NCBI RefSeq assembly: GCF_010384365.1 | Contig: NZ_CP048397.1 | Coordinates: forward strand, 4,464,001-4,528,000 | DNA: 64,000 nt | Reading direction: 5' to 3' | Origin: Streptomyces sp. S4.7 | GTDB lineage: Bacteria; Actinomycetota; Actinomycetes; Streptomycetales; Streptomycetaceae | Part shown: positions 1 to 7,839 of the stretch, one piece after another | Numbering within the stretch: the stretch's first letter is position 1 | How the letters are laid out: every line of letters begins with the position of its first letter | Made by a program: the position numbers and the translations under genes | Notes under the pieces: generated by a model | What the model was told of the DNA's origin: nothing | Database searches by the model: none | What the model saw: the letters and a program-made list of their open reading frames with translations, nothing else

Positions 1-230
1 ACGGTGACCATGATGACGACGGCGAGCAGCGTGTCCAGCCAGACGGGTAGCTGGCTCGGTTCGGTGCTGGCCGGAATGCTCGCCGCCGCGAGGGCTCCCC
101 ATCCGAAGGTCATCCAGAACGCCCAGTCCCGGTACAGCGGCCCGTCGTAGAGCCGCAGTACGGTGTTGAGGCGCTTCGGGGCCGGCAGTGGCGGAGCTGC
201 GGGGAAGGGTCGGGGGTCGCTGCTGTTCAT
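1..230 (-). CDS. Hypothetical membrane protein, N-terminal part only
   Basis: The frame begins with an ATG at 230 and stays open to the window edge, giving the first 76 residues. The N-terminus is proline-rich (MNSSDPRPFPAAPPLPAPKR) and is followed by a segment with RLYDGPLYRDWAFWMTFGW and then hydrophobic stretches that look like the first transmembrane helices. The rest lies outside the window. I do not recognise a named family. It is reported because codon structure and the Tyr/Trp-rich membrane pattern look genuine. It is transcribed away from the next gene cluster. Confidence 0.55.
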   Translation of the reverse strand, partial: MNSSDPRPFPAAPPLPAPKRLNTVLRLYDGPLYRDWAFWMTFGWGALAAASIPASTEPSQLPVWLDTLLAVVIMVT

Positions 231-481
231 GTGGACATGTTGCCGCTTGCGCGCCGGACAAGACCCCTTTCGTCAACACATTGAGTCCGATGGGCTGATG
301 GTGACGAGTCCGTTCGAACAGAGCGGAGTCCTCCGTCGGGGACATCGCTGGCGGAGAAGACCCGGCCGGGCCGCCGACCGCGTGCGCTCCAGGGCCCAAC
401 TGCCCGCGGTCCGCCCGCAGCCCGGCCCCGCCGCGACCATCCCCTCCTCGCGGCGGGGCTCCGCGCCGAGCGGCGGACGGG
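231..481. other. Non-coding gap
   Basis: This gap lies between the start of the edge membrane protein and the stop of the flavin reductase, both on the minus strand. It holds the terminator-like hairpin at 426-458 and presumably the promoter of the edge gene. I see no supported gene in it. Confidence 0.6.
426..458 (-). terminator. Hairpin downstream of the flavin reductase gene
   Basis: A perfect 11-bp inverted repeat (426-436 with 448-458, 11-nt loop) lies 24 bp beyond the stop codon of the minus-strand reductase. It has no U-tract, as is common for Streptomyces terminators. Confidence 0.5.
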
Positions 482-1600
482 TCAGCGCAGCGTCTTCAGC
501 ATCTCCGCGCCGAACGGCGTGATCTCCGACGTGCTCCCGCGCAGCGTCTTCCTCGGCCACTCGGGATCGGCGATCAGCGCGCGGCCGACGGCGACCATGT
601 CGAACTCGTCGTGCTCCATCCGGTCCAGCAGCTCGTCGATGCCGGTGACCGCCGAGTCGTTCCCCCTGAAGGCGCCGGAGAACTCACCGTCCAGACCGAC
701 CGAACCGACCGTGACCGCGGGCCGCCCACTGATCTTCCTCACCCATCCGGCGAGGTTCAGGTCGGAGTCGTCGAACTCCGGCAGCCAGTAGCGGCGGGTG
801 GACGCGTGGAAGACGTCGACACCGGCCTCGGTCAACGGCGTGAGCAGGGCGTCCAGTTCGCCCGGCGTCCGCGCGAGCTTCGCGTCGTAGGTGTTCATCT
901 TCCACTGGGACATACGGAAGAAGAGGGGGAAGGCGTCGGAGACGGCGGCGCGGCAGGCCGCCACGATCTCGGCCGCGAAACGTGTCCGCGCGACGATGTC
1001 CCCGCCGTAGGCGTCGGTACGGCGGTTGCTGCCGGCCCACAGGAACTGGTCGATCAAGTAGCCGTGCGCGCCGTGGAGTTCGACGCCGTCGAAGCCGATG
1101 CGTTCGGCGGCGGCCGCCGCGTCGGCGAACGCGCCGACGACATCGTCGAGGTCCTTCCGCGTCATGGCGCGCCCCTTGGGCTCACCCGCCAGGGACACAC
1201 CCGACGGCCCGATTGGCTCGGCGTCCACCACCGGCGGGGCGCCCTCGGCACGGGTGACACCCACGTGCCACAACTGCGGGATGATCGCGCCGCCCGCCCG
1301 GTGCACGGAGTCCGCGACATCCGCCCACCCCGCGAGCGCGTCCTGACCGTGGAACCGCGGCACCCGGTCGCTGGTGCCCGCCGAGTCGTGGTCGATGTAG
1401 GTGCCCTCGGTGATGATCAGCCCCACGCCGCCGACGGCGCGCCGCGTGTAGTAGTCCGCGACGTCCCGGCCCGGTACGCCGCCCGGCGAGAAGCCGCGGG
1501 TCATGGGCGCCATCGCGATCCGGTTGCGCGAGGTGAGCCCGCGGACGGTGAAGGGGCGCGCGAGGGTGGCCGCGTTGCGGGGTTTGGTCACGTCTGTCAC
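482..1600 (-). CDS. Old yellow enzyme family NADH:flavin oxidoreductase
   Basis: This is a 372-residue FMN-dependent TIM-barrel enzyme of the old yellow enzyme family. Such enzymes reduce activated C=C bonds of enones and related compounds with NAD(P)H, in the cytosol; the substrate here cannot be told. The N-terminus has the family pattern LTSRNRIAMAPMTR, which contributes to the flavin site. The substrate-anchoring His pair is H176 and H179 in GFDGVELHGAHGYLIDQF. The C-terminal phosphate-binding region has VAVGRALIADPEWPRK. The start is GTG at 1600, with AGGAT upstream. Length is normal for the family. It stands alone, ahead of a separate GNAT gene, and nothing nearby suggests a pathway. 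Confidence 0.9.
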   Translation of the reverse strand: MTDVTKPRNAATLARPFTVRGLTSRNRIAMAPMTRGFSPGGVPGRDVADYYTRRAVGGVGLIITEGTYIDHDSAGTSDRVPRFHGQDALAGWADVADSVHRAGGAIIPQLWHVGVTRAEGAPPVVDAEPIGPSGVSLAGEPKGRAMTRKDLDDVVGAFADAAAAAERIGFDGVELHGAHGYLIDQFLWAGSNRRTDAYGGDIVARTRFAAEIVAACRAAVSDAFPLFFRMSQWKMNTYDAKLARTPGELDALLTPLTEAGVDVFHASTRRYWLPEFDDSDLNLAGWVRKISGRPAVTVGSVGLDGEFSGAFRGNDSAVTGIDELLDRMEHDEFDMVAVGRALIADPEWPRKTLRGSTSEITPFGAEMLKTLR

Positions 1601-1721
1601 GTCAGATCCTGTTCATTGTCGTTCAGGTGCTTTCGGGTGCGGTCGGGTGCCCTGGGCGCCAACTTGCGGAGGCTGCCTCGACATTCCGGTTCGGCCCGAT
1701 GTGGTGAAGCTCTCCGGGGGC

Positions 1722-2522
1722 TCAGCCCGTCAGGCCGTAGAAGCGCACCGGTGAGTTCGGCGTGAAGCCGATACGGGGGTACACCGGCGACCCGGCGGCC
1801 GTCGCGTGCAGGGTGGCGCGGCTCAGCCCGGTGGCCCGGCCGCCCTCGCACAGCGCCTTGCGGGTGACCGCCTCGCCGTAGCCTCTGCGCTCCCACGCCG
1901 GGTCGGTGGCGACGAGTGCGACGAAGAGGCGGCCCTCCGCTTCCACGCTCCCGGCGCATGTCACGGGAACGCCGTCGCGCATACCGAGATAGGCGTACAC
2001 GCGCTCCTTCCACAGCGTGGAGCCGATCAGCCCGTCGCGGCCGTCCTCCAGGGGGAACCCGTAGGCGCGCGAGTTGAGGTCCGCGTAGGCGCGCAGATGC
2101 TCCCGCGTGCTCACGCGCACGAACGTCAGGTCGGGGTGGACCGGCTCGGGGAGGGGGAGCAGGTTCCCGGCCATGCCGACGCCGGGGAAGGCGTACGCGA
2201 GCCCCACCCGCCCGGCCGCCGCCGCGAGCCCCGCGAGTGCCTCCTCGCCGAGGAGGTCCTCGAAGACCCACAGAAAGCCGGGCCGCTCCTTCGCCCGCAT
2301 GATCTCCGCCGCCTGCCCGAGCCGCTGCCCGACCACCTCGGCGTCCGCGCCGACATCGGTCAGCGTGACGCAGTTCCAGAACGGGAACCGGCAGTCGGCC
2401 CATCGGACGGCGAGCCCCGGAAGGTCCCGTACATCCGCGTCGGGGTCCCGGTCGAGCACCATGGCGCGCCAGACGACGGCGAGTTGCTCCACCGATTCGA
2501 TCGAGTCCACGAGATCCGCCAC
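1722..2522 (-). CDS. GNAT family N-acetyltransferase
   Basis: This 266-residue protein has its acetyltransferase fold in the C-terminal half. The acetyl-CoA pyrophosphate loop reads ERRGYGEAV (residues 211-219) after the strand LFVALVATDPAW, and TPNSPVRFYG closes the fold. The N-terminal 120 residues are a separate region without a motif I can name. The start is GTG at 2522, preceded by GAGGGG. The acceptor substrate is unknown. It faces away from the cassette that begins at 2716, so the two probably diverge from the 2523-2715 gap. Confidence 0.85.
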   Translation of the reverse strand: MADLVDSIESVEQLAVVWRAMVLDRDPDADVRDLPGLAVRWADCRFPFWNCVTLTDVGADAEVVGQRLGQAAEIMRAKERPGFLWVFEDLLGEEALAGLAAAAGRVGLAYAFPGVGMAGNLLPLPEPVHPDLTFVRVSTREHLRAYADLNSRAYGFPLEDGRDGLIGSTLWKERVYAYLGMRDGVPVTCAGSVEAEGRLFVALVATDPAWERRGYGEAVTRKALCEGGRATGLSRATLHATAAGSPVYPRIGFTPNSPVRFYGLTG

Positions 2523-2678
2523 CGGAACCCCTCACATGGGCGAGTGCGCAAAACAGCTGTCACGGTGGACAACGAGCCCCGCCGGGATCGGTGGTGCGCT
2601 CGGCCTCGGCTTCGGGGAGGGGCAAACGGCTCTCAGTCCTTTCCGTTGGCGGCTCGCACCGGCCTTCACATGGGCTTC

Positions 2679-2716
2679 TTGTGTAAGTGACAGTAACTGA
2701 AGTACCTTGACTGGCA
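2679..2716 (+). promoter_or_regulatory. Leaderless promoter with palindromic candidate operator
   Basis: A -35-like TTGTGT (2679-2684) and a -10-like TACCTT (2703-2708) are 18 bp apart. The ATG of the Nudix regulator begins 7 nt after the -10, so the mRNA would start on the start codon. The spacer holds the palindrome CAGT-A-ACTG (2691-2699). That position would suit an autorepressor such as the Nudix/winged-helix protein encoded just downstream. Seen directly: the elements and spacing. Inferred: their function. Confidence 0.4.
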
Positions 2717-3459
2717 TGCAAGATGATGCGTGGGCACCCACGCCCGTGCTGCTGACGGTCGATCTTGTGATCCTGACGCTGCGTGAAGGGCGATTGTGCG
2801 TTCTGCTCGTTGAGCGGGGCGAAGATCCTTTTCAGGGAATGTCGGCTCTGCCCGGCGGATTCCTCAATCACGCCGGTGAGGAGATCTTGGATGCCGCCCA
2901 CCGTGAGTTGAGTGAGGAAACCGCTCTGGTGGCCGGGTCTGTGCATCTCGAACAGCTGGCCATCTACGGGGAGGCGGGACGTGATCCCCGGGGGCGGATC
3001 GTTTCCGTCGCCCACTTGGCGATCGCGCCGGGACTCCCCGAACCGGTCGCGGGAACGGATGCCACGGATGCCGCGTGGGTTCCCGCGGAAGACGCCCTGT
3101 CCGGCGACGTAGAACTGGCATTCGACCACCACCGGATCCTGGCGGACGGAATCGAACGCGCGCGTACCAAGCTCGAATACTCGCCACTGGCGACGGCGTT
3201 CTGTGGAGAACTCTTCACCATCGCCGAGTTGCAGCAGGTATATGAGGCGGTGTGGGGCACCGAAATCGACACCCGTAACTTCTACCGGAAAGTCCAGGCC
3301 GTAAAGGGATTCATCATCCCGGCCGGCTCGGGACGCCGGACCACGGGAGGGCGGCCCGCGCGGCTCTACCGGGCCGGGCCGAAAACGGTGCTGTTCCCCC
3401 CACTCATCCGGCCTGTGCCGCCCATCAAGGACGAGGAAACGACAGAGGAAGGACAATAG
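2716..3459 (+). CDS. NrtR-type Nudix domain transcriptional regulator
   Basis: This 247-residue protein has an N-terminal Nudix hydrolase domain (about 8-150) and a C-terminal winged helix (about 165-225, with FTIAELQQVYEAVWG and TRNFYRKV). That is the architecture of NrtR regulators, which sense ADP-ribose-like nucleotides and repress NAD genes. The Nudix box keeps R63-E64-L65 and E67-E68 but has one extra residue in the GGFLNHAGE loop and T instead of G after EE, so hydrolysis may be weak or absent. I chose the ATG at 2716 over an upstream TTG at 2707 because a -10 sits exactly 7 nt before it. The next gene starts immediately after this stop, so it probably controls the cassette rather than NAD synthesis; no NAD gene is adjacent. 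Confidence 0.8.
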   Translation: MQDDAWAPTPVLLTVDLVILTLREGRLCVLLVERGEDPFQGMSALPGGFLNHAGEEILDAAHRELSEETALVAGSVHLEQLAIYGEAGRDPRGRIVSVAHLAIAPGLPEPVAGTDATDAAWVPAEDALSGDVELAFDHHRILADGIERARTKLEYSPLATAFCGELFTIAELQQVYEAVWGTEIDTRNFYRKVQAVKGFIIPAGSGRRTTGGRPARLYRAGPKTVLFPPLIRPVPPIKDEETTEEGQ

Positions 3460-4626
3460 ATGTCGAAAGACCTGGTGGTGATTCTCACCGCCCTCAATCT
3501 CGAATACCAGGCCGTGCGCCGGAAGCTGACCGGTGCGCAGGTGCACCGTCATGACCGTGGAACGCGGTTCGAGGTGGGAACGGTGCAGGGCACTCGGTGT
3601 CGTGTCGCACTCGGTCTCACGAACAAAGGAAATCATTCCGCCGCGGTGATCGCTGAGCGTGCGATACAGGAGTTCTCGCCGGTGGCCGTCCTGTTCGTCG
3701 GCGTCGCCGGTGCCCTGTGGGAAACCGCCAGGCTGGGCGACGTGGTGATGGCGACACATGTGTACGCGTACCACGGCGGGACCAGCGAGGACGACGGTCT
3801 CAAGGCCCGTCCCAGGGTGTGGGAGGCGCCGCACGGTATCAGCCAGCTCGGCTCGCATCTGGCTCGCGTGAACGACTGGGCCGACGAAACGCCGGGTCAG
3901 GGGAGCGCACCACAGGTGCGCTTCGGCGCGATCGCCGCCGGCGAGGTCGTACAGAACTCGAAGATCTCGGCCGAGGCGCGGTGGATCCGGCAGCACTACA
4001 ACGACGCGCTCGCGATCGAGATGGAAGCCGCCGGTGTGGCGCAGGCCGGTCATCTCAACGGGGCGCCGGTGGCGATCATCCGGGGAATCAGCGACCGGGC
4101 GGACGGCACGAAGAGCAGCTCGGAGGACCGTAACTGGCAACCACGGGCCGCTGCGAACGCGGCGGCATTCGCCGCACGGCTCGCCGTGGAACTGGTGGGA
4201 GAACAGGAGCAGATCGCCATGCCGCAGGCAGACTGGGCGCCAATGGCCGACAGGCCCGGCGGGCAGGTCAGCAACGCCGCCCATAACAGCACCGTCGGCA
4301 TCATGGCCGGATCGGTCAAGAAGAGCAGCGTCTACCTGAACACGGACGCGAAGGAGACCGGTCCGGTGGACCTGGTCGCGGAACTGGGCGATTTTCGCCA
4401 GCATCTGAAGCGCCATCACGCCGAGGGAGACGCCCTCGACGACGACACCTACGAGGAGGCGCTGGCCGAGCTAGGCTCCGCCCGCCGCGCGGCAAGGGAG
4501 AAAACCCCTGAGTCGTCCAAGAAGGCGACCATGGCACTGAAAAGGTTACGCGGTCTGATCGCAGACAGTCCCGAGCTGACGACCAGGCTGGCACCACTGG
4601 TCGTCGCGGCTGGCGACTTGTCATGA
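3460..4626 (+). CDS. Phosphorylase/nucleosidase-superfamily enzyme with C-terminal adaptor motif
   Basis: Residues 1-250 form a PNP/MTA-SAH nucleosidase-type domain of 388 in total. Visible active-site features are E15 in ILTALNLEYQAV, the ribose-binding IEMEAAG (E187, M188, E189) and the catalytic Asp212 in GISDRAD. These enzymes cleave N-glycosidic bonds. The LTALNLEYQAV start resembles PNP-type immune effectors reported to cleave ATP, but specificity cannot be read from sequence. After a linker comes the motif STVGIMAGSVKKSSVYL (277-293), shared with the next protein, then a charged helical tail. The gene begins right after the Nudix stop with RBS GAGGAAGGA, and its TGA overlaps the next ATG. 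Inferred role: effector in a conflict system; a housekeeping nucleosidase is the alternative. Confidence 0.8.
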   Translation: MSKDLVVILTALNLEYQAVRRKLTGAQVHRHDRGTRFEVGTVQGTRCRVALGLTNKGNHSAAVIAERAIQEFSPVAVLFVGVAGALWETARLGDVVMATHVYAYHGGTSEDDGLKARPRVWEAPHGISQLGSHLARVNDWADETPGQGSAPQVRFGAIAAGEVVQNSKISAEARWIRQHYNDALAIEMEAAGVAQAGHLNGAPVAIIRGISDRADGTKSSSEDRNWQPRAAANAAAFAARLAVELVGEQEQIAMPQADWAPMADRPGGQVSNAAHNSTVGIMAGSVKKSSVYLNTDAKETGPVDLVAELGDFRQHLKRHHAEGDALDDDTYEEALAELGSARRAAREKTPESSKKATMALKRLRGLIADSPELTTRLAPLVVAAGDLS

Positions 4627-6611
4627 ACGACGGCACCGGCGGCACGCACAACACGGCCGCGTACGACTCCAACGTCGGAATCCAGGCCGAGACCGTACAC
4701 AACTCCAATGTCTACTTCGTCCATCCGGACGCATCGCCCCGCGAAAAGTACAGGGTCGGTGTGCGGTACCTGGAGGACGGCGTTCCCAGCCGTGCTCGCG
4801 ACATGATCAGTGACGCGATCGCCCACGGATACGACAATGCCGAGGTCCGTTTCCACTGGGCGCTCGCCATGCTCAGCGGACGCGCCTACCGCGACCTCAG
4901 CACCGAAGAACTCCAGCGGCTGCGCCACGCCTACGGGCTGGTACGGAACTACGCAGAGGGAGAGTGGAAGGACGCTCTGCGCGTCGTGTTCGAACTGCTG
5001 GCGGTGCTCAGCACCGCGGACAGCGAGACAGGACGCGTACTGGAGCGGTTGCGAGCCCTGCCGCCCCGGCGGCGTGACGTGATCCTCCACCACCTCGACC
5101 TCGTACTCACAGGAGGACTGAAGGACAGTCTGTGGGCCGAGAACCGCGAGCAGGCCGAGATAGCCCACCTCGGCAACGACCGGGTCCAACGGGTCTGGGC
5201 CTATTTCGAACCCGATCCCATCGGGCCACGGGCCCTGGCACCCCTTCCGAGCACTGCCGCCGACGCCCGGGCAGCCCTTCCGGGCCGGGCGGGGCTGTTC
5301 ACCCTCGCCACCGCGTTCCTCGGGGTCCTGGCGCTGGCCGCCAACCCGGTGGCAGCGGTGTTCGAGTTGGCGATCGCGCTCGGTGCGGGCTTGACCGTCG
5401 CTCACTACGGCCGCCGACGGTGGTACCAGGAACGACAGCTGAAGGCCGCCGAGGACCGTGAGTCCCAGATGAGGCAGACGGGCGACTCCGCTTCCGACGG
5501 AGACGGGTTCACCAACCGCGTCCGTCATTCATTCGATCACTACTTCAGCGTCCGCGTGCCGCACGGATTCGCACCGCAAGAATGGCTCAGTCATACGGAC
5601 CATGTCCGCGGTGAGCTCGTCACCGAGATCGCGCTTCTCTACCGTGAGAGCCGAATCGGCGTCGCCCGGGTCAATTGGCTGATCCGCCATCTCGCCGAGG
5701 ACACGCGAGACCGCCACAACAACGGAACCCTGCTGGACCCTCGTCACCAGAGCCAGATGCCCGCGGCGGCGAGGACGCTGTACGCGATCGGCCGTCTCGC
5801 TTTCGTCCTCTCGGCCATGGGCCTGGTGGGCACGGCGGCCGCCGACGCTGGCGCGCCGCTGGCGCTGCTGACCGTACTGGCCTTGGCCGGCGCGGTCTGG
5901 TCCGGACGCACGGCCGCGTCCTCGTGGCTGGAAGCGTGGAGCGAGGACCAGCGACTGGCCACGGAGAATCAGGAATATCAGGAGCGGCTGATCGCGCGGC
6001 AAGTCGCGTACCGGAACTGGAAGTCGTTCCTGGACGCTGCACGTCCCAGTGAGCTGGAAATGGAGACCTGGCTCACCTGCGACAAGACGCTGTTCGTCCA
6101 CGAAGCGCTCCGTCACTACCAGCTCACCTGGCGCGACCTGATCACCCACACCATCCTGATGACACCCGCGCGCCCTTACAAGCGAGGGCGTGTGAAGGGC
6201 GGTCCCTGGCGGTATTCGCGCTACAACTTCCGTCTCTTCCTGATCACACAGGACGGCGTTCGCGAAATAAGCACGGAATTCGATTTCACCGATGGGAAAC
6301 GAGGCAACGGGCAGCGAAGTAACTATCGCTTCGACGCCTTGTCCTCCGTGCAGGTCACGGAGCGCACCCAGGCCGGCTACGACCTGGAACTCGTCCTCAC
6401 CAACGGGCCGGCCAGGAACATTCGTGTCAAAGACGCCGACAGTCATCAACTCGCGCCGGACGAGAACGCCCAGGAGATCGACGAGATCAACCTCAATGCG
6501 GCTGGATTCATCCACACCTTCCGGCTCCTGGAAGGAATCGCGGCGGATGGGAAGGGGTGGATCGAACGGAACAACCCCGCCAACCTGCCGACTTTCCGTG
6601 CCGACGACTGA
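4623..6611 (+). CDS. Large membrane protein with N-terminal adaptor motif and PH-like C-terminal domain
   Basis: I do not recognise a named family for this 662-residue protein. Order of parts: motif SNVGIQAETVHNSNVYF (16-32), matching the motif in the preceding enzyme; a helical, TPR-like region (about 38-200, beginning SPREKYRVGVRYLEDG); a pair of hydrophobic segments (about 224-262); a charged middle with VRHSFDHYFSVRVPHGF; a second pair (about 387-432); a helical stretch; and a beta-rich segment (about 525-610, FRLFLITQDGVREIST ... YRFDALSSVQVTE) resembling a bacterial PH-like domain. The start ATG overlaps the upstream TGA, so translation is coupled. Inferred role: membrane-bound sensor or scaffold that recruits the phosphorylase-like enzyme through the shared motif. 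Confidence 0.75.
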   Translation: MNDGTGGTHNTAAYDSNVGIQAETVHNSNVYFVHPDASPREKYRVGVRYLEDGVPSRARDMISDAIAHGYDNAEVRFHWALAMLSGRAYRDLSTEELQRLRHAYGLVRNYAEGEWKDALRVVFELLAVLSTADSETGRVLERLRALPPRRRDVILHHLDLVLTGGLKDSLWAENREQAEIAHLGNDRVQRVWAYFEPDPIGPRALAPLPSTAADARAALPGRAGLFTLATAFLGVLALAANPVAAVFELAIALGAGLTVAHYGRRRWYQERQLKAAEDRESQMRQTGDSASDGDGFTNRVRHSFDHYFSVRVPHGFAPQEWLSHTDHVRGELVTEIALLYRESRIGVARVNWLIRHLAEDTRDRHNNGTLLDPRHQSQMPAAARTLYAIGRLAFVLSAMGLVGTAAADAGAPLALLTVLALAGAVWSGRTAASSWLEAWSEDQRLATENQEYQERLIARQVAYRNWKSFLDAARPSELEMETWLTCDKTLFVHEALRHYQLTWRDLITHTILMTPARPYKRGRVKGGPWRYSRYNFRLFLITQDGVREISTEFDFTDGKRGNGQRSNYRFDALSSVQVTERTQAGYDLELVLTNGPARNIRVKDADSHQLAPDENAQEIDEINLNAAGFIHTFRLLEGIAADGKGWIERNNPANLPTFRADD

Positions 6612-6614
6612 GTC

Positions 6615-6648
6615 CTCCGGGCCTTCGGGGCGGGGCAGAAGCCCGGAG
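6615..6648 (+). terminator. Intra-cassette hairpin, possible partial terminator
   Basis: A perfect 8-bp inverted repeat CTCCGGGC/GCCCGGAG (6615-6622 with 6641-6648) follows the large membrane protein gene by 3 bp and precedes the last cassette gene by 53 bp. There is no U-tract. It may lower expression of the last gene or stabilise the upstream mRNA. Confidence 0.4.
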
Positions 6649-6701
6649 CGACGGAACCCTGCCCCGTCCCCTCACAACCCAGCCGAGACCCGAGCTTAGG
6701 A

Positions 6702-7241
6702 ATGGCCGTGGCCGCCACAGAAGACGTCACCGAGAGCAGACTGCTGCTGGCCGAGTACGACCGCATCAAGGAGGAGCAGAGAAGCCGAATAGGATTCCGT
6801 GACAACCTGCTCTACTTCACGCTCGCCGCTTCCACCGTGATCCTGGCGCTCACCGTGCAGAGCGGCAGAACACAACTGCTGCTCACTGTCCCGGTGATCT
6901 GCCTGGTCCTCGGCTGGACCTACCTCGTCAACGACGAGAAGGTCTCCGCGGTCGGCTACTACATACGCGACCGGCTGGGACCGCGACTGGCCGAGCTCAG
7001 CGGCGCCTGCGGCGCGGTGTTCGGCTGGGAGATCTACCACCGGGACGATGCGAGACGCACCACGCGAAAGCGACTCCAGACCGCTGTGGATCTGTTCACG
7101 TATCTGGCCATGCCGATGACCTGTGTGACCGCGTTCTGGTGCTCTCCCGCCGTGCGGACCCCACTCCTGATCGTCTCCCTCGCGCAGACAGCTGCCCTGG
7201 CCGTACTGGGCTGGCAGTTCCTGCGCTACGCGGAGCGGTAG
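6702..7241 (+). CDS. Small four-helix integral membrane protein
   Basis: This 179-residue protein has four predicted membrane helices (about 36-53, 58-76, 129-147, 153-174). Before the first helix is a conserved-looking amphipathic block, EYDRIKEEQRSRIGFRDNL (18-36), and between helices 2 and 3 a cytoplasmic loop with YYIRDRLGPRLAELSG. The layout recalls small membrane effectors that accompany nucleotide-signalling conflict systems, but I cannot assign it to one. The ATG at 6702 directly abuts AGGA; the GTG at 6708 would have AGGA at a better 6-nt spacing. It is the last gene before a perfect terminator hairpin and shares the cassette's direction, 90 bp after the previous stop. Confidence 0.75.
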   Translation: MAVAATEDVTESRLLLAEYDRIKEEQRSRIGFRDNLLYFTLAASTVILALTVQSGRTQLLLTVPVICLVLGWTYLVNDEKVSAVGYYIRDRLGPRLAELSGACGAVFGWEIYHRDDARRTTRKRLQTAVDLFTYLAMPMTCVTAFWCSPAVRTPLLIVSLAQTAALAVLGWQFLRYAER

Positions 7242-7278
7242 TGCCGCTCCGCACCCGGCGAAGCTGGCGCGACCACGT

Positions 7279-7320
7279 ATGCCGAAGGGCCACACCGTTC
7301 GCGGTGTGGCCCTTCGGCAT
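7279..7320. terminator. Perfect 18-bp terminator hairpin ending the cassette
   Basis: An uninterrupted 18-bp inverted repeat (7279-7296 with 7303-7320) has a 6-nt loop, gttcgc. It lies between the last plus-strand cassette gene and a convergent minus-strand gene, so it can end transcription both ways. No U-tract. Confidence 0.75.
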
Positions 7321-7401
7321 CGTGCGCGCCTCGGCTCGGGCGGCGGAAACGGGTCCCGGACTCCGTCCGGTGAACTTGCCCCCGCCGTCGGAACTTTCAG
7401 C

Positions 7402-7839
7402 TCACGGCCACACCAGGCAGTACGGCTGATGCCCCGCCTCGTGGAGGCGGTGGCTGAAGTCCTGCCATTCGTGGAGGAGTTGGTAGACGTTGAACGCGTC
7501 CCGCGGGCCGCCGCGGTCCGGGACCGTCGACCAGATGAAGGCCGCCGCTCCCACCGATTCCTCGCCGATGCCGCGCAGCGGGTCCACCACCGTCATCGGG
7601 AGTTTGACCACCGCGTAGTCCGGGTGCAGCACGACCAGTTCGAGGGGCGGGACCTTGTTCAGGGGCATGCCCTGGATTCCCGTGAGGACCATCGCCGCTA
7701 TCGTCTCGGGCTTGATCTTCGTGAACATCCCGCCCATGCCGAGTTCGTCGCCGCCCAGTTCCTCCGGGCGCATCGAAATGGGGACGCGGGCCGCCGTCGC
7801 GCCGTCCGGGGCGCCGAAGTATTTGTACGTCACCCCCAC
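7402..7839 (-). CDS. Conserved hypothetical protein next to hemL
   Basis: This protein of about 145 residues has a GVTYKYFGAPD start, then VSMRPEELGGDELGMGG-like sequence (here ISMRPEELGGDELGMGG), VLHPDYAVVKLPMTVVD and a C-terminus with YQLLHEWQDFSHRLHEAGHQ. I recognise the type as a conserved actinobacterial hypothetical and know no function. No signal peptide or membrane helix is visible, so it is probably cytosolic. The start is uncertain between GTG at 7839 and GTG at 7833; 7839 is preferred because GGGAG lies about 8 nt upstream. The open frame continues upstream to 8415, but that part is low-complexity and overlaps hemL, so I left it out. It is divergent from hemL. Confidence 0.7.
   Translation of the reverse strand: MGVTYKYFGAPDGATAARVPISMRPEELGGDELGMGGMFTKIKPETIAAMVLTGIQGMPLNKVPPLELVVLHPDYAVVKLPMTVVDPLRGIGEESVGAAAFIWSTVPDRGGPRDAFNVYQLLHEWQDFSHRLHEAGHQPYCLVWP

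Noticed and set aside
1806..2690. Long plus-strand frame opposite the GNAT gene
   Set aside because: The product is Arg/Pro/Gly-rich without motifs, typical of an antisense shadow in GC-rich DNA. The minus-strand frame has a full GNAT fold.
2707..2715. TTG as the start of the Nudix regulator
   Set aside because: It lies in the -10 region and has no RBS. The ATG at 2716 fits a leaderless transcript and loses only three residues.
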